Shown: positions 24,721 through 35,878 of the stretch, piece after piece
Position numbering within the stretch: the first letter of the stretch is position 1
How the letters are laid out: each line of letters starts with the position of its first letter
NCBI GenBank assembly: GCA_026008535.1
Contig: BRKX01000011.1
Coordinates: 42,640,183-42,704,182 of the forward strand
Reading direction: 5' to 3'
Length of the DNA: 64,000 bases
Source: Perilla frutescens
Lineage: Eukaryota > Streptophyta > Magnoliopsida > Lamiales > Lamiaceae
Translations under genes and position numbers: made by a program
The notes under the pieces: model-generated
Told to the model about the DNA's origin: nothing
The model's database searches: none
What the model saw: only the letters and a program-made list of their open reading frames with translations

Positions 24721-25070
24721 TGTCAAGGACAAGGAATGTCTCTCACAAACCTCTACATGAGGAATCAAACGAGGAGTAAAAGAACGATTACGTTCTAGAA
24801 AATTTGGCACTACTCTACAATTGTCCATTTCCAATCTTCTTAGATGAAGAAGGTAACCTCTATTGCAAATTTTCAAATAATGATATTACGCCTCATCAGT
24901 TAGCATATGTAATAGCACACGAATTTCTCTCTTCTCCCTCTCTAACTTTCACTTCTATTTTGGGGAATTATTTCACAACATTCATCAAGGTTGCTTCAAG
25001 TTTGATTGTAAGAATTAAACTCTATTTATCTTTGATATTTGAGATGATGATTATCCATTGTTCTTGTTAG
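24721..25070 (+). pseudogene. Short ORF after integrase in the gypsy element (3' ORF remnant)
   Basis: An ATG at 24720 opens an MSRTRN-like start broken by TAA at 24777, then an 88-residue open segment (24804-25070) containing FLDEEGNLYCKF and AYVIAHEFLSS. It sits where Athila-like elements carry an extra ORF after pol, the place of the ORF at 58680-60463 in the second element. I do not recognise a domain; assignment is by position only. Confidence 0.35.
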
Positions 25071-25651
25071 ATGCTTTGTATGATGATAAGCTAATTTCCC
25101 ATATTAGAAATAGATAATCAAATCTGTTTCAATCCTTATTTATGATTGTTGATTTCTCATTGATTGAATTGAATTTCATTATATTGAATGTTTGGCCAAT
25201 AATTGATATTGCTAGGTAGTAGATGAGATCGATAAAAGATTCTACTAATCGACTAGGGTTTTATCAACATTAGTTTGACTGGAAACACACATCTAATTGT
25301 TAATCTTGATCAAATTATTTAGCCTCAAAGGTTTAGTTGATTGAAATGAAAGCTATTAAAATTATCTCTTTTAGTGGAGTTTATTGTGTGATTAAATTAA
25401 CGAAGTAAACTTGAATCGAGCTTGGTAAGAAACCAAGGAGAGAATCTATACCCCAATACACTTATGTACATTGTTCTTGCATGTTTATTATTGTCTTGTT
25501 TTAATTAAGCGATTCTTAATTCAACCCTTCAAACTCTTGATTTAAAATGTTTAGGATCATATTTAATTCATGTGTGTAACGCGAGGAGAATAATCGCCCT
25601 ATTTAGCTTTCCTTGAGAATACGACTTGGGTAGGGTCACCGCCCTACATCA
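25071..25651 (+). mobile_element. LTR-like 3' end of the gypsy element
   Basis: Non-coding sequence whose right end reads GAGAATACGACTTGGGTAGG, then CCGCCCTACATCA, resembling 3' ends of plant gypsy LTRs. The right edge near 25651 ends CA. The left edge is not resolved and no second LTR copy is present for comparison. Confidence 0.45.
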
Positions 25652-25819
25652 ACCCCGTCCTATTGTGGGTCTGTTCGGGAAGGTATCTTGAGACTGATAA
25701 GATTCATGTCCACCACATTTGCAGTGATATACTTCAATGATATGAACAGTCTCAACACATATACCTTCAGCAATGTCGTCTGTGACTATTCCATCTGTAA
25801 CAAGGCATTTACTTAACAT
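25649..25819 (-). CDS. Unrecognised 56-codon ORF abutting the gypsy LTR
   Basis: A continuous minus-strand ORF from ATG at 25819 to TGA at 25649-25651. It encodes 56 residues, including IVTDDIAEGICVETVHII and a CKCGG motif, and is much richer in GC and mixed codons than its AT-rich flanks. The stop codon coincides with the inferred end of the gypsy LTR, so it may be the remainder of a host exon cut by insertion. A TATA-like run (25833-25843) is too close to the ATG to be its promoter. I do not recognise the family; it may be a fragment rather than a gene. Confidence 0.3.
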   Translation of the reverse strand: MLSKCLVTDGIVTDDIAEGICVETVHIIEVYHCKCGGHESYQSQDTFPNRPTIGRG

Positions 25820-25843
25820 CAAGACTTCCTACTATATATATAG

Positions 25844-27285
25844 ACTAGATGACATCTTTTCATTTCGCACAAACTACAAAGATCACATAAGGACTAAACT
25901 AATAAATATAATTTATGTCTAATAATCAAATTTCAACCCAACAAAATAAGTCAAATAATTTCCCTCTCAACAACCAAACTTCAACACAAAATAATTACTA
26001 AAAACCATGCCAAAGAAACCTGCAAAATTAAAATCTGAGAAATTCAATTCAAAAATTTCAAATGTAACAATGATTATTAAGATACACAGGGTCAATTGTA
26101 ACAGTAATTAATGAATGTAATATTCAATTGCATCTTGACCTACAATTTTAATATTACAATATATTATCGCGCATTGTTAGTAATTAGTTATTACATTCTT
26201 CTTGAAATTAATAAGTTTAACAACAAATAGCTGATAAAATTAATAAGTAAAAAAAATTTGTGTAAGAGAGAATTTAATGAGTACAAAAATAGCTCACAGG
26301 ATTAATAAGCACAAATAGACGAATGGAACTCGTCTACTCCGGAAACAAGCAACACGAATGGAACCTGAATCTACTATTATCTTAAAACAATAAAGAGATA
26401 TTCTAAAAATAAATAAATAAAGAGATGAAGTAAAAGCAAAAGCAAGAATGGCAAGAACCCAACAACAACAATTAACTAACTGGAAACTTACATTGTTGAA
26501 TAATCTATGTTGAAGTTGAACGGAATTCGAAGATGTCGATAAAGCTATGGGTCGGAGTTGCTAAAGAAAATAAGGGTTTTGAGATGGCGATACAACTGAT
26601 ATTTGTTGTTTTCTTCTTTTCTTTTCTTTTTGTTTTTTTTCTTTTATTTAGTTTATTAATCACTTTATTAATGTAAATTTTAATCATTACTACTTAAATA
26701 ATAGGATAAATTTTTTAATAGTTATATAATTGGATAATTTGTCAATTTGAACAATATATACTGGTTTTTTGAGCTAATGAATATTACAATAACATTATTA
26801 TTTGGATATAAAAACATTACTACTTAAATAATTTGATTTTGTTTTACAATAATCTTTTTACTAGAATCAAAAGATCTTAAATATAATTATTTTGGTTAAC
26901 TATTCATTAAAATGAATATTTGTTAATATATATAAGATTATATACTAAAAAGAATTAATGATTAGTATTACTTGATAATTAAAACTTTTTAGCGGAACAC
27001 ATTTATCTAAGCTTAGTTTAATGTTGGTTTAATATCATTTATTTTTGAATTTTTTTACTACACTATACATCATCTTCCGAAAATACATATTAATGAAAAT
27101 AGTTAAATAAAGTAGGCATTTATTTCGTTATAGCTACTTTGCTACAAATGATCAATGAAAACAATGTCAAATTGTTCATGCCAAAAGAAGTCATTAGTTT
27201 TCAATGCAGTAAAGTTTGTCTCTCATCTTCTCTCTATGTGTGGACGTGCAACATACCGAATACGTGTAAATATAAACTATCAATT
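25844..27285. other. AT-rich spacer with a possible leader exon
   Basis: No supported protein. On the minus strand at about 26600-26490 there is a leader-like segment with AAAACCCTTA followed by a donor-like AAT|GTAAGTT near 26492-26489; it could be the first non-coding exon of the gene whose coding part is the ORF at 25649-25819. This is speculative. Confidence 0.3.
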
Positions 27286-27299
27286 GAGCTAAACACAAA
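27286..27299 (+). repeat. Target site duplication, left copy (truncated LINE 1)
   Basis: GAGCTAAACACAAA, identical over 14 bases to 27997-28010. Confidence 0.88.
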
Positions 27300-27996
27300 T
27301 ATTTTGAGCTTTCAATGCCATTGATAAGTGTCAATCCATGGTTACTTCAGTCATCGACGAATATGAGATGATTTACTCTTTCCCAAAAAAGATTCTCTCA
27401 AGGAATTCAAATCGGGACAAATGGGAACCTCCTCCATTGGGAACTTTAAAATTGAACTCGATGCAGCTTCAAATCGGGACAAATGGGAACCTCCTCCATT
27501 GGGAACTTTAAAATTGAACTCGATGCAGCTTTTAAAGATTGTAATAATGCTGTTGTCGGGAGAGCTATTCGTGATGCAAGAGGGAAGATGATCAGAGGTT
27601 TTGCTGCTAAGCTTCCCTTCTATTTGAGTAGCTTAGTAGCCAAATAGCATTGGCTTGTCTTTACAGATTGAAGATGGCGAGAGACTTCCAAGTGACCAAT
27701 ATTTTTGTTGAAACAAATTATCTGGAACTGGTTCATTTACTCTCCAACAAGAAAGTTCCCCCAGCTCATCTTGGTAATGTGATTGGCAATATTATCCATC
27801 TGATTCCATACATCAATTCCATATCCTTTTGTTGAGTGCGGCGTCAAGGAAATCTCTTGGCATATGATTTGGCGCAATCCGTCGCTGATAAGTTTTCTTA
27901 TTTTGATTCAAAGTCGGCAGTTCCTGTCCATTTATGCCCTTTTGTAACAAACAATTTATAATCTTAATCAAGCCTTTCTTTTCCCTAAAAAAAAAA
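27300..27996 (+). mobile_element. 5'-truncated LINE carrying an RNase H-like end
   Basis: A 697-base insertion flanked by a perfect 14-bp duplication and ending in ten A residues (27987-27996). The body encodes a decayed RNase H-like segment of plant LINE ORF2: WEPPPLGTLKLN, GRAIRDARGKMIRGFAAK, then LACLYRLKMARDF and VETNYLELVHLL, broken by a stop near 27645 and a shift near 27835. Only the 3' end was inserted, typical of L1 retrotransposition. A 62-bp tandem duplication lies near its 5' end. Confidence 0.85.
27406..27529 (+). repeat. 62-bp tandem duplication inside the truncated LINE
   Basis: Two copies, 27406-27467 and 27468-27529, read as identical, each starting TTCAAATCGGGAC and ending CGATGCAGC. 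They cover the WEPPPLG block. As 62 is not a multiple of three, the duplication breaks the frame. Confidence 0.95.
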
Positions 27997-28010
27997 GAGC
28001 TAAACACAAA
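27997..28010 (+). repeat. Target site duplication, right copy (truncated LINE 1)
   Basis: GAGCTAAACACAAA directly after the A-tail, identical to 27286-27299. Confidence 0.88.
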
Positions 28011-29549
28011 ACTAGCATACAACAAAAAAATTACTTTAATCGAAATCCCTTAACTATCAAATATAGCATATACTTCTTAGAAATATTCACACGTGTTTAA
28101 AAAATCCATAGCATCTTATTTCAGAACATGTGGAAAGCTAATTTCCAGTGATGCGATGAATATGCATCAAGATTAATCAAGAAACGAAGGGTTTGCGAAT
28201 TCAGATTTATTATATTCGAGAAAGGACAATTCTAAATGTAGTCATATTTTTTCTCAACATCGTCTCGTACTTAAAATAAAATCAAATAATTATTCAATTG
28301 TACTACTTTACCCTTGTAGCCCTCATCCTGATTTCTGATTAAAAAATAAAAGAATAAAACTGCATATGTAGCCTCCTAATCTTAAATCCCATTTCTACCG
28401 GGGAAAAAAAACCAACTACATTCGTAGCCCTATTTATATAGAAATAAAAAAGGAAATGAATTCCATTTGTAGCTCCTTAGCCCCCATCTTGAATGACAAT
28501 TATGATGTGTGTTGTATATTGCATTTTTTCTCATGTTATGATATTTTCTTCTTCCGTGTCTCTGTGTATATATATCAAGTTGTAGTCTGATAACTTATTA
28601 TAAAGAAAAAAGCAAATGGACAATGTTTGTTGGAAGAATCATTTGTTCTTTTATCGGTAGACATCAAGCTAAACCATAAAAAATTTGTCTATATACCAAT
28701 TTGAAGTACGATTGAATTAACCTAACATATTTAAACTCAGACCGAATCAATCATCAACAATGAAGATTCTTACAGATTGTTATTTTCGTTCCACTCTCAC
28801 AAAACATAGTTTTAAAGTGAACTAGAAAAATACATAAATTTGGGAAATTTAGCACGTTTTGGTAATCTAATATTGAACAGAATATGTGAACCAGATTGAA
28901 GGACAATGTTTATCTTCACTTTAGTTTGCATTAAGCTAGTATATGTCTATCTTGCTAATAATTATTTATGTATAATCTTAATTTTATAGCCTTAATTTTC
29001 CTTCCATTTTTCTGTCAATTTTTAATTTTATGTATATAGTTTTTATAATTCATGTGTAAGTATACTCATCGAATATTTGTCATGTTTCATTTATCTTGTT
29101 TATTTTCTTTTTCTTTGATTGGGTTGTGGGAATGGGGCTCTACCGGTATTTTTAGTGTTTTAATTAATTAGTATTTTTTCCGTACGATGTACGGAAATCG
29201 GTGTAAACATTTTAAGTTTAAAGTTCGATGATAGTCGAAATGTTAGTTGTAATAGTATTAGTATATAATAAAAATAATTATAACTTTATCAAATGATAGT
29301 TTACAATATATATAACATTATATTTGTAATTTTTAAAATATATTCATAAACACATCTACAATGTTTTTTATGGTTTTAAACTAAATCAATTGGAGATTTA
29401 TATACACTTTTTGCTTATGAACACATACCACATAGTAATATTATTTTTCAATAGATAAAATTAAATAAATTCTCTATTTTATATATTTAACATATTAAAT
29501 ATATTTTATACGGCCACGCATAAATTTAACTGAATAGATTTCATGCTAC

Positions 29550-29592
<43 letters not shown>
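29550..29592. repeat. (AAT)n microsatellite
   Basis: About 14 perfect units of AAT. Confidence 0.95.
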
Positions 29593-29875
29593 TAATTTAT
29601 TGTTACATGGCATATGTGTATAACTTCTTGACATGATTTATTTTCTAATTGTTAAAATAATAGATAACAATTATTAATAAATATGATATTAGTTTTTATC
29701 TAATAGAATTTATAAAATTAATAAAATAATTATAAATTATAAAATAAATTAATATTATCTACAAATTGTTGATGTTAATATTTATGTATATATATTAATA
29801 AAATGTAATGAGGGTATATTTAATTAGCTAAAATCTTTCAGGAATTTGAAAGATTGATGTCATCAATTAAACACA

Positions 29876-29877
<2 letters not shown>

Positions 29878-29959
<82 letters not shown>
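29878..29959. repeat. (TTA)n microsatellite
   Basis: About 27 perfect units of TTA, a long and probably polymorphic array. Confidence 0.95.
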
Positions 29960-29960
<1 letters not shown>

Positions 29961-30243
29961 CTCTTTTGGGTGTTTTTATTTTATTTTTTGTTTGCCATTA
30001 AAAGCTCCCATTAATTATAAGCCCCTTTGATTGCACAATAAACGAATGAAATCATAAGCTACAGTTTGTGAAAACTTAATAATTTTAATTGTATAGGCAT
30101 GAAGTGTTGCACAAAGTATAATAGAAAATTTCATCCGCACCATAAAAAGTATATTAATTAGAATTAAAAAATTATATTTTAAATTTCAACTCTATAAATG
30201 GTTGCCATTCAAAATGCCTGATAATTATATAATAAGTCATTTA

Positions 30244-30834
30244 GTTACACCAAAAGTAGTATTAGAATTAAAAAATTGAAAATTCAAATATTTTCGATGA
30301 ACATTTTGTTATGCTTTGATATATTTTTTTATAGAAAATCTAAAAAATTAAAGAAGTGAATGGTTATTAATTGTTATCTATTCATGTTTCGGTGATCGAT
30401 GTTTTTTATTTAACAAAATCTAAAAAGTTAAAAGTATCTCGTTTACACCATAAGTATTAGAATTCTTAAAAGTAAAAATTTAAATATTTTCCATGGGCAT
30501 ATTTTGTTATGTTTTGGTAATATTTTATATTTAGAAAATCTAAAAAATTAAAAATGTGAATGGTTGCTAATTGTTATATGTGCATATTGTAGTGATATTT
30601 GTTTATTTTAAAAAAATTATAAAAAATTAAAAATGTGAATGTTTACACCATAAGTAGTAGTATAATTGAAAAAATTAAAATATAAATATTTTTTATTGGC
30701 ATTTTATTAAGTTTTAATTATATTTTTTTATTATAAATATAAAAAAATAATGATTTGAATGATTGTTAATTGTTATTTATGAATGTTTTAGTGATTTTTT
30801 TTATTTAAAGATTCTAAAAAGTTAAAAATCTAAC
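30244..30834. repeat. Three-copy tandem repeat, about 198-bp unit
   Basis: Units start GTT(T)ACACCA at 30244, 30441 and 30641, giving periods of 197 and 200 bases. Each unit holds, in order, AAGTAGTA-like text, an AAATATTTT run, a GGCAT or GAACAT block with TTTTGTTA, GAATGGTT-AATTGTTA, and an ending near AAAAAGTTAAAA. A partial fourth copy may start near 30133. The copies are clearly diverged. Confidence 0.75.
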
Positions 30835-30950
30835 GCGATGAATCAAATGAATATGCGTGCATGAGTTTGAATCAAATTAAATAATTTAAAAATATCTATG
30901 TAAAGTGTGCATTTTGCTGGACAGAGGAATCAAATCCCGTGCATGCTTAA

Positions 30951-31912
30951 GAACAACTCCAATGCTAACATCAAATCACCAATTTGGTGCTGAAACCCAC
31001 TTCAATGCTGCACCAAATTGGTGCTGATGGGCCCCACAACATTTAATGCATTATTTTATTATTTAAAATCATTATTAAATAGATTATTTAATAAATTTAA
31101 TTTAATTTATAAATTATATATTCACTTAAATAGATTATTTAATATTCATTATTAAATAGATTATTTAATAAATTTAATTTATAAATTATATATTCATTTA
31201 ATTTAAATTATAAATCATCTAAATAAATAAATAATTTCAATAAAAACACAATTAATTAAACATAATGGATAGAATGAAGTCCCACATATTACAAATTACT
31301 AAAAATTAACTTAAAAACACACTATAATTAACTAAAACTACTTGAAAAAATACATTACAAATCATTTCTAGATCCCCTAATATAATTATAATATTGACCG
31401 AAATCGTTTGAAGAATCTTCAAACCCATGTCCTTCACCTCCGAATTGATTGAATTGTGAAAATTCTCCTTGATGAGGAGACGATTGAGATTCACGAGCTT
31501 TATTTCTTTTTTGTATGATTCTAAACCAAAATTGATCTCTTGATTTGTTATTTCTTATGATTGGATTTTGAGAAATATCAAGATAAACATGACTTAAAGT
31601 ACTTTTAATATTCCAAGCACATTATATGTTATAATTTTTTTAATAGTACATAATTTTTTAATAGCATTTTTTTTTGAAAGTATATAATTAAAAGTTATTA
31701 GTTTTGGATAATCAATCATTTAAAAAAAATTAATAAATCATTAAACATATTCATATTTCAATTATAAAATAAAATAGAATCTTTAAGAGAATATTCTTAT
31801 TTGGTGTAAAATTTGGTGTTGAGCATTGGAGCTGTAAAAAAAATTGGTGCTGAAACTGCACCTATTTGGTGCAGAATCTGCACCAAATAAGTGCTTAGCA
31901 TTGGAGTTGCTC
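30951..31912. mobile_element. PIF/Harbinger-type DNA transposon, non-autonomous
   Basis: Terminal inverted repeats GAACAACTCCAATGCTAA and, at the right end, the complement of GAGCAACTCCAATGCTAA (one mismatch) bound a 962-bp element. The flanking trinucleotides are TAA and TTA, fitting the 3-bp TWA target of PIF/Harbinger. Further inner inverted blocks around ACCAAATTGGTGC lie near both ends. It carries only a remnant of the accessory ORF, no transposase. Confidence 0.78.
31355..31617 (-). pseudogene. Harbinger-associated Myb/SANT-like ORF remnant
   Basis: A minus-strand open segment without a clear start contains AWNIKSTLSHVYLD, NPIIRNNKSRDQFWFRI and a Gln/Ser/Gly/Phe-rich end, stopping at TAA 31355-31357. 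The layout resembles the SANT-like accessory protein encoded by plant PIF/Harbinger elements, which helps the transposase bind DNA. It lacks part of the trihelix region, so it is a fragment. Confidence 0.5.
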
Positions 31913-32188
31913 TTAGGGTGCAACGAAGCACCTCAATCAACAGCGCTACACGATTGGTTGCGTGGATTTTTGGTAAACAATTATTTTATAACAAAATTTG
32001 ACTAATTTATTTTAATGACAATTTTGCTCCTACAATTTTATTTTAATATATATATATAGATAGATTATGTTTTAAGTTGGGTGCTATGGGGTAAGTTAGT
32101 ACATCGGCTATGTTTAGAATTGCCCTTAAGGAAATTAATGAAGTTTTTTTAAATCCGAAAATTTCAAAGAAATTTCTCCTAGGCTTAA

Positions 32189-32216
32189 GCCCATCAATTA
32201 ATGGGCCTCTGGCCCA
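32189..32216 (+). promoter_or_regulatory. Cluster of TGGGCC (site II-like) motifs, ABCF1 promoter
   Basis: GCCCA at 32189-32193, TGGGCC at 32202-32207 and GGCCCA at 32211-32216. Such motifs bind TCP factors in promoters of ribosomal and translation genes in plants. They lie about 160 bases upstream of the TATA box. Confidence 0.55.
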
Positions 32217-32312
32217 TTATTATTATTTTTCGGTTGATTTTTCGTTGTTAAAATGAAGCACGCAAGCTCCAAGCAGCACCGTCAAATTTAATCTGAACCC
32301 TTCATCAGACGC

Positions 32313-32318
32313 CACGTG
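32313..32318 (+). promoter_or_regulatory. G-box in the ABCF1 promoter
   Basis: A perfect palindromic GCCACGTGGA with core CACGTG, 30 bases upstream of the TATA box; a bZIP or bHLH target by general knowledge. Confidence 0.55.
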
Positions 32319-32344
32319 GAGGTTCTCCTCCCCCACTAATACCT

Positions 32345-32352
32345 CTATATAT
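32345..32352 (+). promoter_or_regulatory. TATA box of ABCF1
   Basis: CTCTATATATTTAAC, placed so that transcription would start near 32380 in the CT-rich leader. Confidence 0.6.
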
Positions 32353-32452
32353 TTAACTTTTCCCCAAACCCAAACCCTCATTCTCGATTTTTTCCTTCAA
32401 ATCCGACGCCCTGCCGCACAAAGCATCTGCGGAGACTAAGCCAAGCCTTGTC

Positions 32453-32460
32453 AAACCCTA
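32453..32460 (+). promoter_or_regulatory. Telo-box in the ABCF1 leader
   Basis: AAACCCTA in the leader exon, just upstream of the leader intron (32492-32591). Telo-box with TGGGCC motifs is a familiar combination in plant translation-related genes. Confidence 0.5.
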
Positions 32461-32591
32461 GATCTCTCTGCAACACCCTCGAAATTTCAAGGTAAATTTT
32501 CGGAAGCTGCTTTTCTTCGTATCTTGATTTCCGATTTCGCAATTTTTTTTTTCGATTTCGTTGTCGGCGAATTGAGTTTTGGTTTGTGCAG

Positions 32592-35500
32592 ATGGTGTCT
32601 GATGCGAGTAAGAAGAAGGCGGCTCAGAAGAAGGCTGCGGCAGCCGCTAAGAGAGGAGGCAAGGCCCCCGCATCTTCTAAGGCGGCTGCGGTCGAGAACG
32701 GTAGCAAAGTTGATAGTTTGGCCAGCGGTGTCGGAGATCTTCTGATATCTGATCGGACGTGTACCGGAGTTCTCTGCTCCCATCCTTTGTCCAGAGATAT
32801 TCGGGTGAGCTCCTCGATCCGTTTTCTGTTTAATTTTTAGTCGAAAGTTTCCGTATGTAATACGTTTCTCTAGGAGATTTCATGTCGGTTATTGGAAAAT
32901 ATAGAATTACTGTTTGATGATATAGCTTATTGGCGGACCATACTGTATGTTTTTACTGTATTTGTATATATGTTTGTGTATATATACGCTGCTTTCTGCA
33001 TGTTTCCTGATTCATTTTGAGGATCAGATGAAGTTTGCAATGATGTCAAAAATCTTTTGTTACCTTGTTTGGTGACTCTTGCCTTGTTTTGAGTTTCTTA
33101 CCTTGCTATATGATACAGGTTAGCTTTTGAACTATGACCTTAGATTTATCACATTAACTTAGTACATGCAACATATCTAGGCTTTGGATGAAACATGTGG
33201 TGGATTTTAGCCTTCGAGATATAATCTACTTCATCAGATTGTACCCTTGTGATGCGTTATGGTTTTCTACATGTTTGAAATTATCAGAATAATGGGTCTT
33301 CCTTCCTCTTTTTTTTTTCTTTCTTTTTTCAACCTTTTAATTTTGCTGGTCTATAGATTTTATGGCAATTTGCGGGCTCGCATGTAGTAGACAATTTAGA
33401 AGATTGCATTTGATTGAGCTGATGCCAAAAGAGCAAACAATTAGCTGTTCTTTGGCATCATTTTGATCATCTAGTAGTGTGGCTTCTCCGTTGATTTTTT
33501 AAAATGTTCTCTGGAGTAGTGTCTCATGTTTAGTTTATTGTTGCTAGCTTGGTGCACCTAGATGAGCGCCTTGTGTACCCAATAACTTCAACCTTGTAAG
33601 GAATGCTCTGTAGTAGGTAGGTAATATTGTGTACAGGCTGTCATTTTTTCACTGTGCGAGCATTATTATAATTATAAATTAGTATCTCTCTTACCATCTT
33701 CTGAAATTATTTTGACCGATGGTTGTTTATGGTTTCATGCAGATTGAATCACTTTCCCTAACATTCCACGGCCATGATCTAATTGTTGACTCTGAACTGG
33801 AACTCAACTACGGCAGGTATGCTGTGTATCCTGAATCGTATTGTTTTTTTTTTTTAAATTATAATTTAACATGTACTTGATGTTTGATGCCTTCTCTTTG
33901 CAGACGTTATGGTTTGCTTGGTTTGAATGGCTGCGGGAAGTCCACTCTTCTTGCTTCTATAGGCTGTCGAGAACTACCAATTCCAGATCACATGGATATT
34001 TATCACCTTTCAAGAGAAATTGAAGCTTCTGATATGTCCTCACTTCAGGCAGTCATAAGTTGTGATGAGGAGAGGCTGAAATTGGAGAGAGAAATTGAAA
34101 TGTTGGCTGGACAGGTATTTCTATGGCTTTGACCGGTGGTTTTCATGTAAAAGTAGCATCTTACAATGTACTTACATGTTTTATATGGTGGTTATAGGAT
34201 GATGGTGGTGGAGAACAACTTGAACGCCTTTATGAACGCTTGGAATTGATGGATGCAAACACTGCTGAGAAGCGAGCTGCTGAGATTTTATTTGGTCTTG
34301 GCTTTAATAAGCAAATGCAAGAGAAGAAGACACGTGACTTCTCTGGTGGCTGGAGGATGAGAATTGCTTTAGCAAGAGCTCTTTTCATGAACCCAACGAT
34401 ATTGTTACTTGATGAACCAACAAATCATCTTGGTAGGCTTACTAGATATAGCAGCTCTTTATACATTAACATATTTTTTTGTGTTTGATATGAATATTAC
34501 CTATCACTATAGAGACTCATACTGAAGTATTTGGGATTTTATATAATTGTCTAGGGGATTTTTATAATTTTAAGTGGCTTGTGGACTTGGATTATTTTTA
34601 GGGGTGATTTATTGTCATTTTGTGGCCCGCATGAAATTCAAATCTCAATGTTGCTACTTTTTCATGCAGTTCATCACATATTATTGGATGATGACTTTTT
34701 TTCTCATAAAAAGTTTTCATGATGCCTTTTGCATTTGGGGAATCTTGAGTCATTAATCCATGTACAGATTTGTGTCTCTTTTATATTTTAATCTTAAAAT
34801 TCACTTTGATGTGGTTACAGACTTGGAGGCTTGTGTTTGGTTAGAGGAGACATTGAAGAAGTTTGAACGTATTCTAGTCGTGGTTTCACATTCCCAGGAC
34901 TTCCTGAATGGAGTTTGCACCAACATCATCCATATGCAGGACAGGAAGATAAAGATCTACAGTGGAAATTACGACCAGTATGTCCAAACGCGATCTGAAC
35001 TCGAGGAGAACCAGATGAAGCAATACAAGTGGGAGCAGGAGCAGATATCATCAATGAAGGAATACATTGCACGTTTCGGTCATGGATCTGCTAAGCTTGC
35101 TCGTCAGGCCCAGAGTAAGGAAAAAACATTGGCGAAGATGGAGCGGGGTGGTCTTACAGAGAAGGTGGTCAGAGATAAGGTCCTTGTTTTCAGATTCACA
35201 GATGTCGGAAAGCTCCCTCCCCCTGTTCTTCAGTTTGTGGAAGTTTCATTCGGCTATACTCCTGATAATCTTATCTATAAGAATATTGATTTTGGTGTAG
35301 ACCTTGATTCAAGAGTAGCACTGGTTGGTCCTAATGGTGCTGGAAAAAGCACCCTGCTGAAGCTGATGACAGGGGATTTGGTTCCTCAGGACGGCATGGT
35401 CCGGCGCCATAACCACTTGAGGATCGCGCAGTTCCATCAGCATTTGACTGAGAAACTTGACATTGAAATGTCAGCCCTTGCCTATATGATGAGAGAGTAT

Positions 35501-35878
35501 CCTGGAATTGAGGAAGAGAAGATGAGAGCTGCAGTAGGAAGGTTTGGGCTTACTGGCAAAGCTCAAGTGATGCCTATGAAAAACTTGTCTGATGGACAAA
35601 AAAGCCGTGTGATCTTTGCATGGCTAGCTTGGAGGCAACCACAGATGCTATTGTTGGATGAACCTACTAACCATTTGGATATAGAGACAATCGACTCACT
35701 GGCAGAGGCATTAAATGAATGGGATGGTGGCTTGGTTCTTGTGAGCCATGATTTTAGGCTGATAAACCAGGTTGCCAAGGAGATATGGGTGTGTGAAAAT
35801 CAGGCTGTCACTCGGTGGGGGGGAGACATCATGGACTTCAAGCAGCACTTGAGGGCAAGGGCCGGTTTGTCCGACTGA
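32592..35878 (+). CDS. ABCF1: ABC transporter F family member 1 (ABC-F twin ATPase)
   Basis: Coding exons 32592-32804, 33743-33816, 33904-34114, 34198-34432 and 34821-35878 (596 residues, as usual for plant ABCF1). A 5' leader intron (32492-32591) ends exactly at the ATG. The N-terminus is Lys/Ala-rich. NBD1 has Walker A GLNGCGKST (102-110), signature FSGGWRMRIALARAL, Walker B LLLDEPTNHLD and H-loop VVSHSQDFL. The charged helical linker typical of ABC-F proteins follows. NBD2 has Walker A GPNGAGKST (near 411), signature LSDGQKSRV, Walker B LLLDEPTNHLD and H-loop VSHDF. There are no membrane segments. ABC-F proteins act on ribosomes or in GCN2-type translation control; the exact role of plant ABCF1 is less settled. 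All motifs are intact, so it should be functional. Confidence 0.95.

Larger units (their letters stand above)
13470..25651 (+). mobile_element. Ty3/gypsy element (Athila-like layout), 5'-truncated and split by a LINE
   Basis: Order on the plus strand: RT and RNase H (13470-14595), LINE insertion (14596-22422), end of RNase H and integrase (22439-23850), a conserved GGGAGGTAACC-type box (about 23871-23915), a repeat-rich untranslated stretch, a short ORF, and an LTR-like end at 25651. Gag, protease and the 5' LTR are missing: gypsy sequence begins abruptly just before HVVPKK, fused to CACTA sequence. Many stops and frameshifts make it dead. Confidence 0.8.
28011..30243. other. AT-rich spacer with two trinucleotide microsatellites
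   Basis: No coding signal. It contains an (AAT)n run at 29550-29592 and a long (TTA)n run at 29878-29959. Confidence 0.7.

Noticed and set aside
25833..25843. TATA-like run upstream of the 56-codon ORF
   Set aside because: It ends only about 14 bases before the ATG, so transcription starting about 30 bases downstream would miss the start codon.
29878..29959. Long (TTA)n array as a possible regulatory or structural element
   Set aside because: A simple microsatellite in an AT-rich spacer explains it fully.
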